This document shows positions 1-12,583 of a stretch of DNA of 64,000 bases, in pieces. Position 1 is the first letter of the stretch. Each line of letters starts with the position of its first letter. The notes below the pieces were generated by a model. That model had not been told where the DNA came from. It saw only the letters and a program-made list of their open reading frames with translations, and did not search any database. Source of the DNA: DATEKX01 sp963726785 (GTDB taxonomy: Bacteria; Acidobacteriota; Blastocatellia; UBA7656); NCBI GenBank assembly GCA_963726785.1, contig CAVSDJ010000009.1, forward strand, positions 868,001 through 932,000, in the 5' to 3' direction. A program made the position numbers and the translations under genes.

Positions 1-453
1 GTGATGCCCCGAACACGAGAGCAGATATTTCAATGGCGCGAGCACTGCGCGTAAATTCTCGTTGACCGCGTTCGCATTCAAGCCGTCAGAAATCACAATC
101 TGTATGCGCGGTCGCCGTGACGGATAGATCGAACGAATGCGCTCTGCGTCTTCTTTGCGTATCATCTCGCCCGATGGCGGGTGCGATAAATAATCGTCTC
201 GGCTCGCGGCATTCGTCTGAACGCGAATATGCTCGGGCGACGCATCTTTGATTGTACCGTCATCAATTTCGGAATAAAGCGACGCCCGCGCATGCTCATA
301 AATAGCGTCCATTCGCGCTTCAACTTTGCGCAGAGCCGCGAAATCCATCTCGTGTCCATATCCAAGATCAAAACCGCGCTCGCGAAATCTATTTATCTTT
401 TTCTCGCCTTCTTCGCCGAGCGAATCCAGTGAGCGCGCGTCGCCTCCCGACTT
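1..453 (-). CDS. eutC: Ethanolamine ammonia-lyase small-subunit (EutC) domain, partial, out of frame with EutB
   Basis: Reading the minus strand in the frame adjacent to EutB gives an open stretch that runs off the left edge. It contains a DYLSHPPSGE segment and an IQIVISDGLNANAV segment. The second matches the conserved VVISDGL motif of EutC, the subunit that with EutB forms the adenosylcobalamin-dependent lyase splitting ethanolamine into acetaldehyde and ammonia. There is no start codon or RBS between the EutB stop and this domain. Skipping one base near position 445-455 instead gives a continuous run (GGDARSLDSLGEEGEK and onward) from EutB into it. I infer one EutB-EutC fusion polypeptide interrupted by a one-base indel. 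The C-terminus lies outside the window. Confidence 0.75.
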
Positions 454-1783
454 TCATGTAAATCGCATAAAGTGACTCGGCATTCGGTCTGTCAGTCCTT
501 AGTTCTCCTGAACTATTCATCACGCCCAGTTCTTCAAATCTCGTCTGCATCGACGTCGAGATTCGTTTACGCGCGCTTCGGCGCAATCGAGGATGCTCGC
601 GAAAAGATGTCGTGAGGTAGCCGAGCATCGGGTCAGCGTTGCCTGCTACGGCCATCAGATAAGCAGGCGCTGTTTGCTCGATTACCTGCGCGGTGACTTG
701 TTGAAGCTGGGCAGGTTCAATTCCCATGTGAAAAGTTGAGCAGACATCTAACCCCATAGTCAGCCCATGCAGTTTTGCCATCACGGTGTCTTCAAGGCAT
801 GCGCGCAGAAGCTGATCCGCAGTGCGAAAAACTTCAGGCCCGATGAACCCGGCAACATCGTTGACTATCATCCACGCGCCCGTCTGTTGCCTGATATACC
901 TGGCCAGCCCGTATGCGCGCGATTCAAGCGTGACCATGTCCACGCCTTCAGCCGCGCCGTTAGTAACGGCTGACCCCTGGCCCGTCTCGAAATAGAGACC
1001 ATCGAAGCCGCGCGCCAGATCGAGCAGTCCGTCAACATCCAGCCCGACCATGCCGGAAAGCGCGGTCGAAGTGCCTGCGAGGCTTTGAAAGCCTGCATCT
1101 ACCTGCGTGCGCGCGCGCGCCGAAGTCTGTTTGACGATGTCAGACAGCACACAGTAACGAGTCGGCAGCGCGAACCGCTCTTTCACTCGACGCAGTAGCT
1201 CTTCGATGCGGATTATAGTTTCCAGATCATCGCTCGCGGGGTTGACGCCGAGTATCACATCGCCGCAGCCGTAAGAGAGACCTTCCAGTATTGAGAAAAG
1301 AATTTCTTCTTCGTCATCGCCGGGACTGTTTGGCTGTATGCGGCTTCCAAAGTGGCTCTGGGAGCCTATTGTGACGCCTTCGCCCGGCAATGGATTGAAG
1401 ATCGAATGCGCGACGGTCGCCAGCTCTTCGTCAGTCATCACTTTGACGACCGCAGCTATCGCTTCGCTCGAAAGCCCTTCGCGATAGTGATTAGCCCATA
1501 CGCCTGCGTCGGGCTGAAGCAGTATGCGCTTCAAATCGTTTACAGTCAGATTAGAGATCGCAGACGCGAGTTGCGCGTTGAGTGAGCGATTGAGAGTTTC
1601 GCTCATCAGGTCTTCAACTAAAACGGTTTTAGTTATATCCCTGAGTCGCAAAGCGGCGAGCGAGCGACGTGATTCTTTTCGTTCCTGCTCGTCGCGTGTC
1701 CCGCCGATAAGCTCGTCGCCTTCTTTGAACTCGTTGGCCCGCGCAAAGATTTGCGCCATCTCTTGACGATTCATCGCATTCAT
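389..1783 (-). CDS. eutB: Ethanolamine ammonia-lyase large subunit EutB
   Basis: 464-residue protein with the EutB barrel signature (for example GCGDVILGVNPASDD and a C-terminal MGIEPAQLQQ stretch). It is the large, cobalamin-binding subunit of ethanolamine ammonia-lyase, which releases ammonia and acetaldehyde from ethanolamine in the cytoplasm. The length is close to a stand-alone EutB of about 450 residues. However, the last ~20 residues (RRRALTGFARRRRREKDK) are low-complexity and arginine-rich, as expected after a frameshift. The alternative frame continues into a EutC domain. It lies 12 bases downstream of a permease gene on the same strand, so the two probably form one ethanolamine uptake and breakdown operon. 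No microcompartment shell genes are visible. The EutB assignment is firm; the frameshift may be a sequence error. Confidence 0.9.
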   Translation of the reverse strand: MNAMNRQEMAQIFARANEFKEGDELIGGTRDEQERKESRRSLAALRLRDITKTVLVEDLMSETLNRSLNAQLASAISNLTVNDLKRILLQPDAGVWANHYREGLSSEAIAAVVKVMTDEELATVAHSIFNPLPGEGVTIGSQSHFGSRIQPNSPGDDEEEILFSILEGLSYGCGDVILGVNPASDDLETIIRIEELLRRVKERFALPTRYCVLSDIVKQTSARARTQVDAGFQSLAGTSTALSGMVGLDVDGLLDLARGFDGLYFETGQGSAVTNGAAEGVDMVTLESRAYGLARYIRQQTGAWMIVNDVAGFIGPEVFRTADQLLRACLEDTVMAKLHGLTMGLDVCSTFHMGIEPAQLQQVTAQVIEQTAPAYLMAVAGNADPMLGYLTTSFREHPRLRRSARKRISTSMQTRFEELGVMNSSGELRTDRPNAESLYAIYMKVGRRRALTGFARRRRREKDK

Positions 1784-1795
1784 TTCAATTACAGG

Positions 1796-3280
1796 TCAGG
1801 GCGCTGATGTTTTCTTTTCAGCCTTGTCCGCAAGCCATGCGGGGCCGGGAAATCGTCGCCGCTCGCGCGCCACGTACCACAAGCAGAGCAAGAGCGTGAA
1901 AGCCCCGATGGTTTTTCCCGCGCGCATATCATCCGGCAAGCTGAGTATGACGCTGATGAACGCTACCCACAACATTGCGATTAAATTGATTGTCATACTG
2001 TAGCGCCCTAGATGCCAGGGGCCTCTTTCTCTGGGCGTTCCTTTTCTTCCCGCGCGCCACGATAGGAAGACAGGTATCACATACGAAAAGTAAAGCCCGA
2101 TGACGCTGATGGAAGTCACCACAGGATATGCTCCGCTGTAAACGAGAGCCAGCAGCGCGGCGACGACTGAAAGCCAGATGGCGGGCGCGGGCGTGAGGTG
2201 CTTTTTGCTGACGCGCCTCCAAAGTCTCGAACCGGGCATTCCGTTATCGCGCGAGAATGCGTACATTACGCGCGAACACCATGTGACGGCTGCCAATCCG
2301 CAAAACCACATTGCCATCGCAACGAGCGCAGAAAAGATAGCTCCCGCCTTGCCTCCCAGAGCAGTCTGCAAAATTACAAGCACAGCCGGGACTGGATTGC
2401 CGCTCGCGTCTACTGCGCTCAGAACCGAAGAGATGTCTTTGATTGAAAGAGTCAGCGCGATAAGCAGCAGGTATCCGACGACGCTTGAAACTACTACGGA
2501 CATCACCATCCCCCACGGCGCGCGACGGCGCGGATCAACCGTTTCTTCCGACACGCTCGCCGATGCGTCGTAGCCTGTGTATGTCCATTGAGCTTGCAGC
2601 AATCCAATGATGAACGCCCACCAGTACGGCCACCCGTTCGTGTTGTTTGTGATTCGAGCGAAAAAGAAACTGGCCGGTTGTTTGGGCGCGAACACGAGCA
2701 GCGCAACTACTATCGCTATCACGCCGATGATGTGAACGGTGACGCTGAAACTGTTGAGCCATGTGACGAGGCGAATGCCGTAATGATTTATCAGCGCGTG
2801 CGAAAGCAGTATGCTTGCGTAAACGATCAAAAGATTTGTGGCGCTGGCAGAAATCCCCAGCAACGGAGTGACGAACAGCGCACAGCCGTAATCAACACCG
2901 GCAAGCAATGTGATGTTGCCCGCGATATTGAACCAGGCGGTGAACCATCCCCAGGACTTGCCGCCAAGCCGCGAAGACCAGTGATACATCGCGCCCGATG
3001 TCGGAAGCGCCGAAGCGAGTTCGGCCATGCTCATCGCAACAGTGAGAGTAAAGAACGTGACCAGAGGCCAGCCGAAAGCCATCTCGGCAGGGCCGCCCAT
3101 TGTCAGCCCATGTCCGTAAAGCGTAACCGCGCCCGTGAGAATCGAGATTATGGAAAATGAAAGAGCAAAGTTCGAGAAGCCTCCCATCGTCCTGAAAAGT
3201 TCCTGGGCATAACCCAGGCGACTCAATTCTCGCTCATCTTCGAGCGCGTTGTGATTGGGTTGAGCGTTAGTGTCGGGCAT
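1796..3280 (-). CDS. APC-family amino acid/amine permease, probable ethanolamine transporter
   Basis: 494-residue membrane protein with about 12 hydrophobic segments. Its N-terminus has a conserved SRLGYAQELFRTMGGFSNFA stretch followed by GPAEMAFGWP and the SAMYHWSS-type loop (here SGAMYHWSSRLGG) typical of the APC superfamily amino-acid/choline transporter branch. Members import amino acids, GABA or amines by proton symport at the inner membrane. Its position 12 bases upstream of eutB on the same strand suggests ethanolamine or a related amine as substrate. That is context inference, since specificity cannot be read from the sequence. The start at 3280 is ATG and the next plus-strand gene begins about 290 bases away in the divergent direction. 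Confidence 0.8.
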   Translation of the reverse strand: MPDTNAQPNHNALEDERELSRLGYAQELFRTMGGFSNFALSFSIISILTGAVTLYGHGLTMGGPAEMAFGWPLVTFFTLTVAMSMAELASALPTSGAMYHWSSRLGGKSWGWFTAWFNIAGNITLLAGVDYGCALFVTPLLGISASATNLLIVYASILLSHALINHYGIRLVTWLNSFSVTVHIIGVIAIVVALLVFAPKQPASFFFARITNNTNGWPYWWAFIIGLLQAQWTYTGYDASASVSEETVDPRRRAPWGMVMSVVVSSVVGYLLLIALTLSIKDISSVLSAVDASGNPVPAVLVILQTALGGKAGAIFSALVAMAMWFCGLAAVTWCSRVMYAFSRDNGMPGSRLWRRVSKKHLTPAPAIWLSVVAALLALVYSGAYPVVTSISVIGLYFSYVIPVFLSWRAGRKGTPRERGPWHLGRYSMTINLIAMLWVAFISVILSLPDDMRAGKTIGAFTLLLCLWYVARERRRFPGPAWLADKAEKKTSAP

Positions 3281-3361
3281 AAGCGGATGTCAGTATATCG
3301 AATAATTCGCCGCAGTACATAGTTATTGGTGGGTTCAGGTTCGATCAATAGAATAAGCGAG

Positions 3362-3390
3362 TTGTATACGGTCATCATTAATATATACAA
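3362..3390. promoter_or_regulatory. Palindrome TTGTATA-N15-TATACAA in divergent intergenic region
   Basis: A perfect 7+7 inverted repeat lies between the divergent permease/eutB operon and the phosphatase gene. The half-sites are about two helical turns apart, as expected for a dimeric repressor or activator. No regulator gene is adjacent, so the assignment is tentative. The rest of 3281-3571 holds no recognisable gene. Confidence 0.35.
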
Positions 3391-3571
3391 GCTTCTCTCG
3401 TTAATCTTCTGTTCATCTTCAGCCAGTTATGATGGTAAAAGGTCACTTTCGTGGCCTTAATAATCAGATTTAGCAACAAGTTAAATTGAACTTCAATGCA
3501 GTAGTTTGAAATCAAGGGAGGAAATCCTGTGCGTGTAACCGAAGCTGGATACTCAATCCGCTCAGGTCCGA

Positions 3572-4138
3572 GTGAGCCGTTTAATCACTGCCACGTTTGT
3601 AATTGCTCTCGTCGCATCAGCGAGCCTCGCGCAAACTCCACGTCATGCCGAACTGCCGAATTTTTCTCAAGTAACTGAGCGACTCTACAGAGGCGGCCAG
3701 CCAAAGGCGGGAGGCGTCAAGAAACTCGCCGAGATCGGAATAAAAACTATAATCAATCTGCGCGGCACAGATGAACTGACGCGAGCCGAAGAAGCCGAAG
3801 CGAAAGCCGCCGGGCTTGTATACTTCAATATTCCCATGCCCGGACTGAGCCGCCCCACACACGAACAAATTTCGCGCGTGATGGAAATTGTAAACGCTCA
3901 AGAGAGCGGGCCGGTTTTTATTCATTGCAAGCGCGGCTCTGACAGGACGGGGACTGTCGTCGCCGTCTATCGAATCTCGCGCGACGGATGGACGGCTGAT
4001 AAAGCTCTGACCGAGGCCAAACGCTTCGGATTGAGTTGGATGGAGTTCGGGATGAAAGATTATGTTTCGGACTACTACCGTGACTGGAATACCGGCAAGC
4101 AAAACTCGCTGGAAGCGAATCAGCAATCAATAAAATAA
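3572..4138 (+). CDS. Exported dual-specificity/tyrosine phosphatase-like protein
   Basis: 188-residue protein with an N-terminal signal peptide (SRLITATFVIALVASASLAQ) followed by a cysteine-phosphatase domain. The P-loop is HCKRGSDRTG, giving the Cys-X5-Arg catalytic signature, preceded by a conserved GIKTIINLR strand and PMPGLSRPT. Such exported proteins dephosphorylate phosphotyrosine, phosphoserine or small phosphoesters in the periplasm. The substrate is unknown here. The only in-frame start giving a clean signal peptide is GTG at 3572. A good GGAGGAAAT Shine-Dalgarno lies about 45 bases upstream, but the GTG following it (3529) is in a different frame. Either the true start is odd or there is a small indel in the leader. 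Confidence 0.75.
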   Translation: MSRLITATFVIALVASASLAQTPRHAELPNFSQVTERLYRGGQPKAGGVKKLAEIGIKTIINLRGTDELTRAEEAEAKAAGLVYFNIPMPGLSRPTHEQISRVMEIVNAQESGPVFIHCKRGSDRTGTVVAVYRISRDGWTADKALTEAKRFGLSWMEFGMKDYVSDYYRDWNTGKQNSLEANQQSIK

Positions 4139-4265
4139 AGCGTTCGGCAAAAGAGGGGAATGCGCAAAGTGAAGCAGAACATTGCAATGACCCGGCAATC
4201 GAAAAGTGGATCGTCTTGCCTACCGGGAGAGACTATTCTAATTTGGTAATAGAAGAAAACAGAAC

Positions 4266-4955
4266 ATGAGGTTTTTGCTTGTTGAGGATGAGCCGCGAGT
4301 CGCGCACTTCATAGCGAAAGGTCTCCGCGAGCAGGGGTATGCAGTTGATACCGCCAGTGACGGGGAAGAGGCGCTCTACAAGGCAAGCATAAGCGAGTAC
4401 GATTTGATCATACTCGATGTCATGCTGCCGCGAATAAACGGATTTCAAGTATGCAATGATTTGCGCAGGATGGGCATCAAAGCTCCTATCTTAATGTTGA
4501 CGGCGCGTGATTCCGTCGAAGACCGAGTCCGAGGCTTAGACTCGGGCGCAGACGATTACTTGTGCAAGCCGTTTGATTTTACGGAACTGCTTGCGCGTGC
4601 GCGCGCCTTGCTCAGGCGGACGAAGGAATTAAGACCTGAAATTCTTCAAGTCGCCGACCTTACTCTTAATACCGCAAATCATATCGTCATGCGCGGAGTG
4701 AAAAATATCACTCTCACCGCAAAGGAGTATTCATTACTCGAATTTTTCATGCTCAGAGCAGGCAAGATCGTAAGACGTGACGAAATAGCCGAGCACGTGT
4801 GGGATGAAAACTTTGATCCTTTTTCAAACGTCATAGACGTTTATGTCCGAAGGCTCAGGAAAAAAATTGATGAAGGCTTTGACCGGCCTTTGATTCATAC
4901 GCGGCGCGGCGAAGGCTATATTTTTTCTGCCAACACGGAGAGCGACAATGTTTAA
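4266..4955 (+). CDS. OmpR/PhoB-family response regulator, heavy-metal (CusR-like) type
   Basis: 229-residue two-domain regulator. The receiver domain has acidic pocket residues near the N-terminus (VEDE), the phospho-acceptor Asp51 in IILDVMLPR, Thr in LTARD and the conserved lysine in LCKPFD. The C-terminal winged-helix domain contains VIDVYVRRLRKKID and ends in the usual RGEGYIF strand. It binds DNA upstream of target genes after phosphorylation by the sensor kinase, whose start lies 8 bases downstream. Because the next genes encode an efflux RND system, it most likely induces that system in response to copper, silver or another metal. This role is inferred from context and family. Confidence 0.88.
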   Translation: MRFLLVEDEPRVAHFIAKGLREQGYAVDTASDGEEALYKASISEYDLIILDVMLPRINGFQVCNDLRRMGIKAPILMLTARDSVEDRVRGLDSGADDYLCKPFDFTELLARARALLRRTKELRPEILQVADLTLNTANHIVMRGVKNITLTAKEYSLLEFFMLRAGKIVRRDEIAEHVWDENFDPFSNVIDVYVRRLRKKIDEGFDRPLIHTRRGEGYIFSANTESDNV

Positions 4956-4963
4956 TAGCGTTC

Positions 4964-6340
4964 GTGCTCCGGTTAACACTCTGGTACGTATTCGTGTTTG
5001 GCTCTTTGCTTATCGGCTTCAGCATTATCATATATGCGCTGCTTTCCAGAAGCTTACATGAACGGTTTGACCAATCCCTGTCTAATGCCACGCAGGCGAC
5101 TGCGGCTGAATTTCTGAGCGAGGTGAATGAGTTTGAAGGCAATGCCGAGGCGGGCGCTGCTGAAACTCTAAGAGAGTTGCGGTTGCCAAATACCTATACG
5201 GCGATCTTTACGACCAACAAACTGCTGGCATCAAATTTCCCCAAAGGCGAACAATTCATTCTCTCTCAGGAACTGTTATCTGCTTTAAGAGATGATGGTC
5301 AGGTTTCATTTCATACGATAGCAGGCTTTGGAGAAGATGGCGCGAGGATGGCCGTAGTTCACGTAAAAACCTTCGGTCAGGATTTTTATGTGGGAGTCGC
5401 AGAGCCTCTTCATAGTTTGGTCGAGCAGATGGAAACTATCAGGCGCATATTTTATATCGGCTTGCCTGCCACTTTGCTTGTCGCAGGAATAAGCGGATTC
5501 CTGCTTGCGAAAAAGAGCCTCTCTCCTGTGATAGAGATGTCGGAACAGGCCAAGCGTATTAGCGCAACGAATCTTGAAGAGCGATTAACGGTCAGCAATT
5601 CCAGAGATGAGCTTGGCCGACTCGCTGAAACATTTAATGAGTTGCTTTCCAGATTAGACCGCTCGTTTGAAAATATGCGAGAGTTTATGGCCGACGCTTC
5701 GCACGAATTGCGCACGCCTTTGTCCATCATAAGAGGCGAAGCTGATGTAGCATTATCACAGAATAGAAACGCGACCGAATACAAAGAGACGCTTGCGATA
5801 ATTCAGGATGAAGCCAGACGGTTATCACTTATTGTTGACGATATGCTGGCGCTGGCTCGCGCAGATGCGGGACAACATCCATTAAAGTTCGAAGAGTTTT
5901 ACCTGAATGATCTTGTGGAAGACGCTTGCAGGGCCGCGCAAGTGCTGGCCGTGAGAAAGGGAGTTGCGTTGAGGCTAGACCTTAACGAAGACATTGCTTT
6001 TTGTGGTGACGAAGTTTTGCTCAGACGGCTGATAATGAACCTGCTCGATAACGCGATAAAATACACTCCTGCGGGCGGCTCTGTTTCAGTCAGGCTGGTC
6101 TCTGAACCGGAACGCGTAAAATTCATCGTATCGGATACTGGCATAGGCATACCTGCCGAATCTGCACCATACATCTTCGAGCGGTTTTATCGCGCGGATA
6201 AAGCGCGCTCGCGCGCCGACGGCGGAAGCGGGCTGGGTCTGGCAATAGCAAGGTGGGTGGCGCAAGCCCATAAAGGGTCTATTGATTTAGTCAGCAACCC
6301 CGATCACGGCAGCAAGTTCATCGTATCGTTGCCGCGATAG
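4964..6340 (+). CDS. Heavy-metal-type sensor histidine kinase (CusS-like)
   Basis: 458-residue inner-membrane kinase with a first transmembrane segment at the N-terminus (LTLWYVFVFGSLLIGFSIII). A periplasmic sensor of about 135 residues follows, then a second membrane segment (LPATLLVAGISGFLLA), a HAMP linker, an H-box with SHELRTPLS (phospho-accepting His near residue 245), and an ATPase domain with N, DTGIGI and GLGLAI boxes. It senses a periplasmic signal and phosphorylates the response regulator encoded just upstream. The start is GTG at 4964. An ATG at 4948 is out of frame. The family name (heavy-metal sensor kinase) fits the downstream efflux genes. The metal itself is not determinable from sequence. 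Confidence 0.88.
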   Translation: MLRLTLWYVFVFGSLLIGFSIIIYALLSRSLHERFDQSLSNATQATAAEFLSEVNEFEGNAEAGAAETLRELRLPNTYTAIFTTNKLLASNFPKGEQFILSQELLSALRDDGQVSFHTIAGFGEDGARMAVVHVKTFGQDFYVGVAEPLHSLVEQMETIRRIFYIGLPATLLVAGISGFLLAKKSLSPVIEMSEQAKRISATNLEERLTVSNSRDELGRLAETFNELLSRLDRSFENMREFMADASHELRTPLSIIRGEADVALSQNRNATEYKETLAIIQDEARRLSLIVDDMLALARADAGQHPLKFEEFYLNDLVEDACRAAQVLAVRKGVALRLDLNEDIAFCGDEVLLRRLIMNLLDNAIKYTPAGGSVSVRLVSEPERVKFIVSDTGIGIPAESAPYIFERFYRADKARSRADGGSGLGLAIARWVAQAHKGSIDLVSNPDHGSKFIVSLPR

Positions 6341-6386
6341 AGTGTGGACGGCTGAGACGCTTATCCGAATTCTTGTGGAAGTAAAC

Positions 6387-7773
6387 ATGAATAAGTTCAT
6401 TGTCATAATGTTGCTCGCAGTGATTTTAGCAGGCTGTTCTGGCCGGTCGTCTCACGTTTCTACACAGGTATCAAAACGTATTGAAGAACAGACAGGGCAC
6501 GGGTTAAACCCGAACTCGCAGTCTTCCGTTTTCGCGCTGCCGCCGGGAGTTTCGCTCGGCGACGGCCTCTCGGAAGATGAAGCCGTCGCGATTGCACTCT
6601 GGAACAACGCGGCATTTCAAGCCGACCTGACGGCTCTGGGTTTTGCGCGGGCAGACCTGATCGAAGCAGGCCAGTTGCGCAATCCGATACTCACGCTATT
6701 GCTGCCGCTTGGCCCGAAACAACTTGAGGCCACCGCCAATCTTCCTATCGAAGTCTTCTGGCAGAGACCCCGCCGCGTCGCCGTCGCGCGTGTTGAAGTA
6801 GACCGCGTCGGAGAAAGCCTTGTACAGACGGGACTCAACCTCGTGCGGGATGTGAGAGTCGCGTATGCGGAATCGGTGCTCGCAAAAGAGCGCGCGCTTA
6901 TAGCTGCGGAATCATTCAGACAGCGGAATGAGATTGCGCAGATTGTTAATGCAAGGCTTCGCGCTGGCGACATAAGCGAGCTTGAAACAAACACTGCGCG
7001 CATTGATGCGCGTCAGGCAGAAGAACAGGCCGCGCGCTTTACTAACGAAGCCACGATAGCCAGAGACCGTCTCCGTTTCGCGCTCGGCATGGCTTCGAGC
7101 GATGATTCTTTCGATGTTGTTGCTTCTTCGCCCTTATCGCCAACCGGAGCGAGCCCGTACCGTAGCGTTGCGGTTTCCGGCGCGGCCTATCCAGATCAAC
7201 AAGGCGTTAGCGATGAAGTGAATGATTTGATAAAGCAAGCCCTTGCTGCGCGACCGGATTTGCGGGCTGCCGAACTTGCAATCGAAGCAGCAGGCAAACG
7301 CGCCAAGTGGGAGCGCTCGAAAATCTTTTCCCTATCGGTGATCCTCGACGCCAACGCTAAAGGAACGAAAGGGTTCGAAGCCGGGCCAGGCTTTGTGGCA
7401 GAGCTTCCAATATTCAATCGCAACAAAGGCGGCATTACACGGGCCGAGGCCGACATTGAACGCGCCGCGCGTCAATACATAGTCGTGCGTCATCGAATAA
7501 CTCTGGAGGTGCGCGAAGCTTACACACAACTTCTCGAAGCTCGCCAGTCGCTCGATTCCTGGCGCAACCGATATCTTGCCGCGAATCGAAGAAGACATTC
7601 GCATCTCGCAGAAAGCTTATGCCGCAGGCGAAGTGGCTTATCTTTTCGTCCTCGAAACTTCGCGCAGACTCACCGATGCCCGCTTGCAGGAAGCTGATAC
7701 GAGCGCCGCGCTACATCGCGCAACAGCCCAACTTGAAAGGGCCGTCGGAAGGAGACTGAGTGAAAAGCCCTGA
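6387..7773 (+). CDS. TolC-family outer-membrane efflux lipoprotein (CusC-like), frameshifted
   Basis: Outer-membrane channel of a tripartite metal-efflux pump. I place the start at the ATG at 6387, which gives a lipoprotein signal (MNKFIVIMLLAVILAGC, lipobox LAGC), rather than upstream at 6342. The body has the two alternating alpha-helical repeats of the OEP family, for example LVRDVRVAYAESVLAKERAL and VREAYTQLLEARQSLDSW. Near 7565-7570 the frame breaks: reading AACCGATATC as AACGATATC restores the sequence into LPRIEEDIRISQKAYAAGEV and the normal C-terminus ending at 7773. A single extra C therefore explains the break. The last bases overlap the downstream adaptor gene, showing operon organisation. 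Confidence 0.8.
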
Positions 7774-8996
7774 TAGCGCTGCTTCACATTACTTCAATCG
7801 AAATCGAATTTGCTTTGACCTGCGAATCGCCGCGCTCGCCATCTTGATGATGAGCGCGATAGGTTGCTCTACTCAACAGGCGGCTGAAGCTCAAAGCTCT
7901 CCGCCTCCTGCTAAAGTTGAGAACCCTGTCAAAGAGGGCGATCTTGCGACTGTAACACTAACAACCGAAGCCGAAGCCCGACTTGGCATTCGCACTGCCC
8001 CTGTCGAATATACAGCCGTCGCACGAACGCGCACATACGGCGGCGAGGTAGTGCTTCCTCCTGACAGCACGATAGCCGTGTCCGCTCCGGTCGCAGGTAC
8101 GCTGCTGGCTGCATCGGGGCCTGCGCCCGTGGCAGGCGCTATGGTGAAGAAGGGCCAGCCTGTCTTTCGTTTGTTGCCGCTTCTTCCACCCGAACGCGAT
8201 TCGCGCACGCTGGCAGAAAAAGAGATTGCCGATTCCGAGACGCGGCTCGATTCCGCGAAAGTAAAACTTGATCGAGCCGAGCAACTTCTGCGCGATAAAG
8301 CTGGAAGCGTGAAACAGGTTGAGCAGGCGCGCGAGGACCTGCAGCTTGCCGAGTCCGCGCTCAAAGCGGCGCGAGAAAAACTGGAGCGAATACGGCGCTC
8401 GCCGCTCGACGCCGATGTCTCGATTGCTGTGACTGCGCCCGACGATGGGATGATTCAAAAAGTCCACGTAGGCACAGGGCAAAAAGTCGCAGGCTCAACG
8501 GCGCTGTTCGAGATTGCGAGTTTGAATACCGTCTGGGTTCGCGTTCCTGTTTACGTTGGCGACCTGGGACTCTATAAACCGACAGCAGTCGGCTAAAGTT
8601 CATAACTTTGGCGATTCGCCGGGCTCGCCGGTAATTTCAGCAAGACCAGTTGCAGCGCCCCCGACGGCTAATGCTAATGCCGCGACCGTGGATTTGTACT
8701 TTCAGCTTCCGAGCAGCGGGGCTTTTCGACCGGGGCAGAAAGTCGGCGTCACGCTCACGTTGCAAGGCACGGAAGAGAGTTTAGTCGTGCCGCAATCGGC
8801 GATCATTCGTGATGTTCATGGCGGGGAATGGGTTTATGAAAATTTCGCGCCTCAAAAATATATGCGTCGCCGCGTCGAAGTGCGCTATGTAACAGACTCT
8901 ATCGTCGTTCTTGCTCGCGGCCCGGCGGCAGGCACTCAGATTGTTGTGGCGGGCGCAGCAGAGTTGTTCGGGGCTGAGTTCGGAGCAGGAAAATAA
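7760..8996 (+). CDS. RND efflux periplasmic adaptor (CusB-like), frameshifted
   Basis: Membrane-fusion adaptor linking the RND pump to its outer-membrane channel. The N-terminus has a hydrophobic stretch ending in a lipobox-like SAIGC. A beta-barrel/lipoyl half follows (APVAGTLLAASGPAPVAGAMVKKGQ), then a coiled-coil hairpin rich in Glu/Lys/Arg (EKEIADSETRLDSAKVKLDR) and the second lipoyl half (VTAPDDGMIQKVHVGTGQ). The first frame ends at 8596. The second (NRQQSAKVHNF onward) runs to 8996 with VPQSAIIRD and the terminal beta domain. One indel near 8565-8580 joins them. The GTG start at 7760 overlaps the cusC-like stop, so translation is probably coupled. Confidence 0.8.
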
Positions 8997-9002
8997 CAAC
9001 TA

Positions 9003-9068
9003 TTTTTGGATTTTAGATTGAAGAATGACCTTTACGCCTGATCCAAAATCTAAAATCTAAAATCCGAA
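9003..9068. repeat. AT-rich inverted repeat between adaptor and pump genes
   Basis: GGATTTTAGATT near 9008-9019 is complementary to AATCTAAAATCC at 9054-9065, with an extra direct copy of AAAATCT in between. The RNA can fold into a stem in the 78-base gap between the two operon genes. It may be a dispersed intergenic repeat or a processing/stability element. Either reading is inference. Confidence 0.5.
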
Positions 9069-9074
9069 ATTGAT

Positions 9075-12211
<3,137 letters not shown>

Positions 12212-12583
12212 TTGAGTGGTTGCGGCTTATGCCCAGTCGTTTTTTCAAGATATGAATATGCGTATGAAGACAGCCTTTCTGTCACAGTGTTATGACTTGA
12301 GGGCGCGATTATGGCTCAATTCATTGTGAGCTTCCAGCCTAACACCATTTCATTCTTCGCCTGACATGCTCTCACCTGAGCATTAATGCGTGTGAATATA
12401 GACAATTGTATTTATGCGCTAATAATCCCAACACATGGAATGCTTATTGCTGATAATAATCTTGACTCAATTCTGAGAATAGTCTTTGGACTATCTCTTA
12501 CGCAATCAACTTACTAACATTGGGAGCAAGCATGTCAGCGAACAAACAAGGTGATCAGACTGGCAGGCAAAGGAGAAAATAAT
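12212..12583. other. Intergenic region without a recognised gene
   Basis: About 370 AT-richer bases between the metal-efflux genes and the stress-protein gene. I see only a few very short open frames and no convincing hairpin or RNA gene. The promoter of the downstream gene should lie here, but no consensus -35/-10 pair is clear. Confidence 0.5.

Noticed and set aside
767..1098. Open frames opposite or overlapping EutB
   Set aside because: They are shadows of EutB with no independent features; high GC third positions create such frames.
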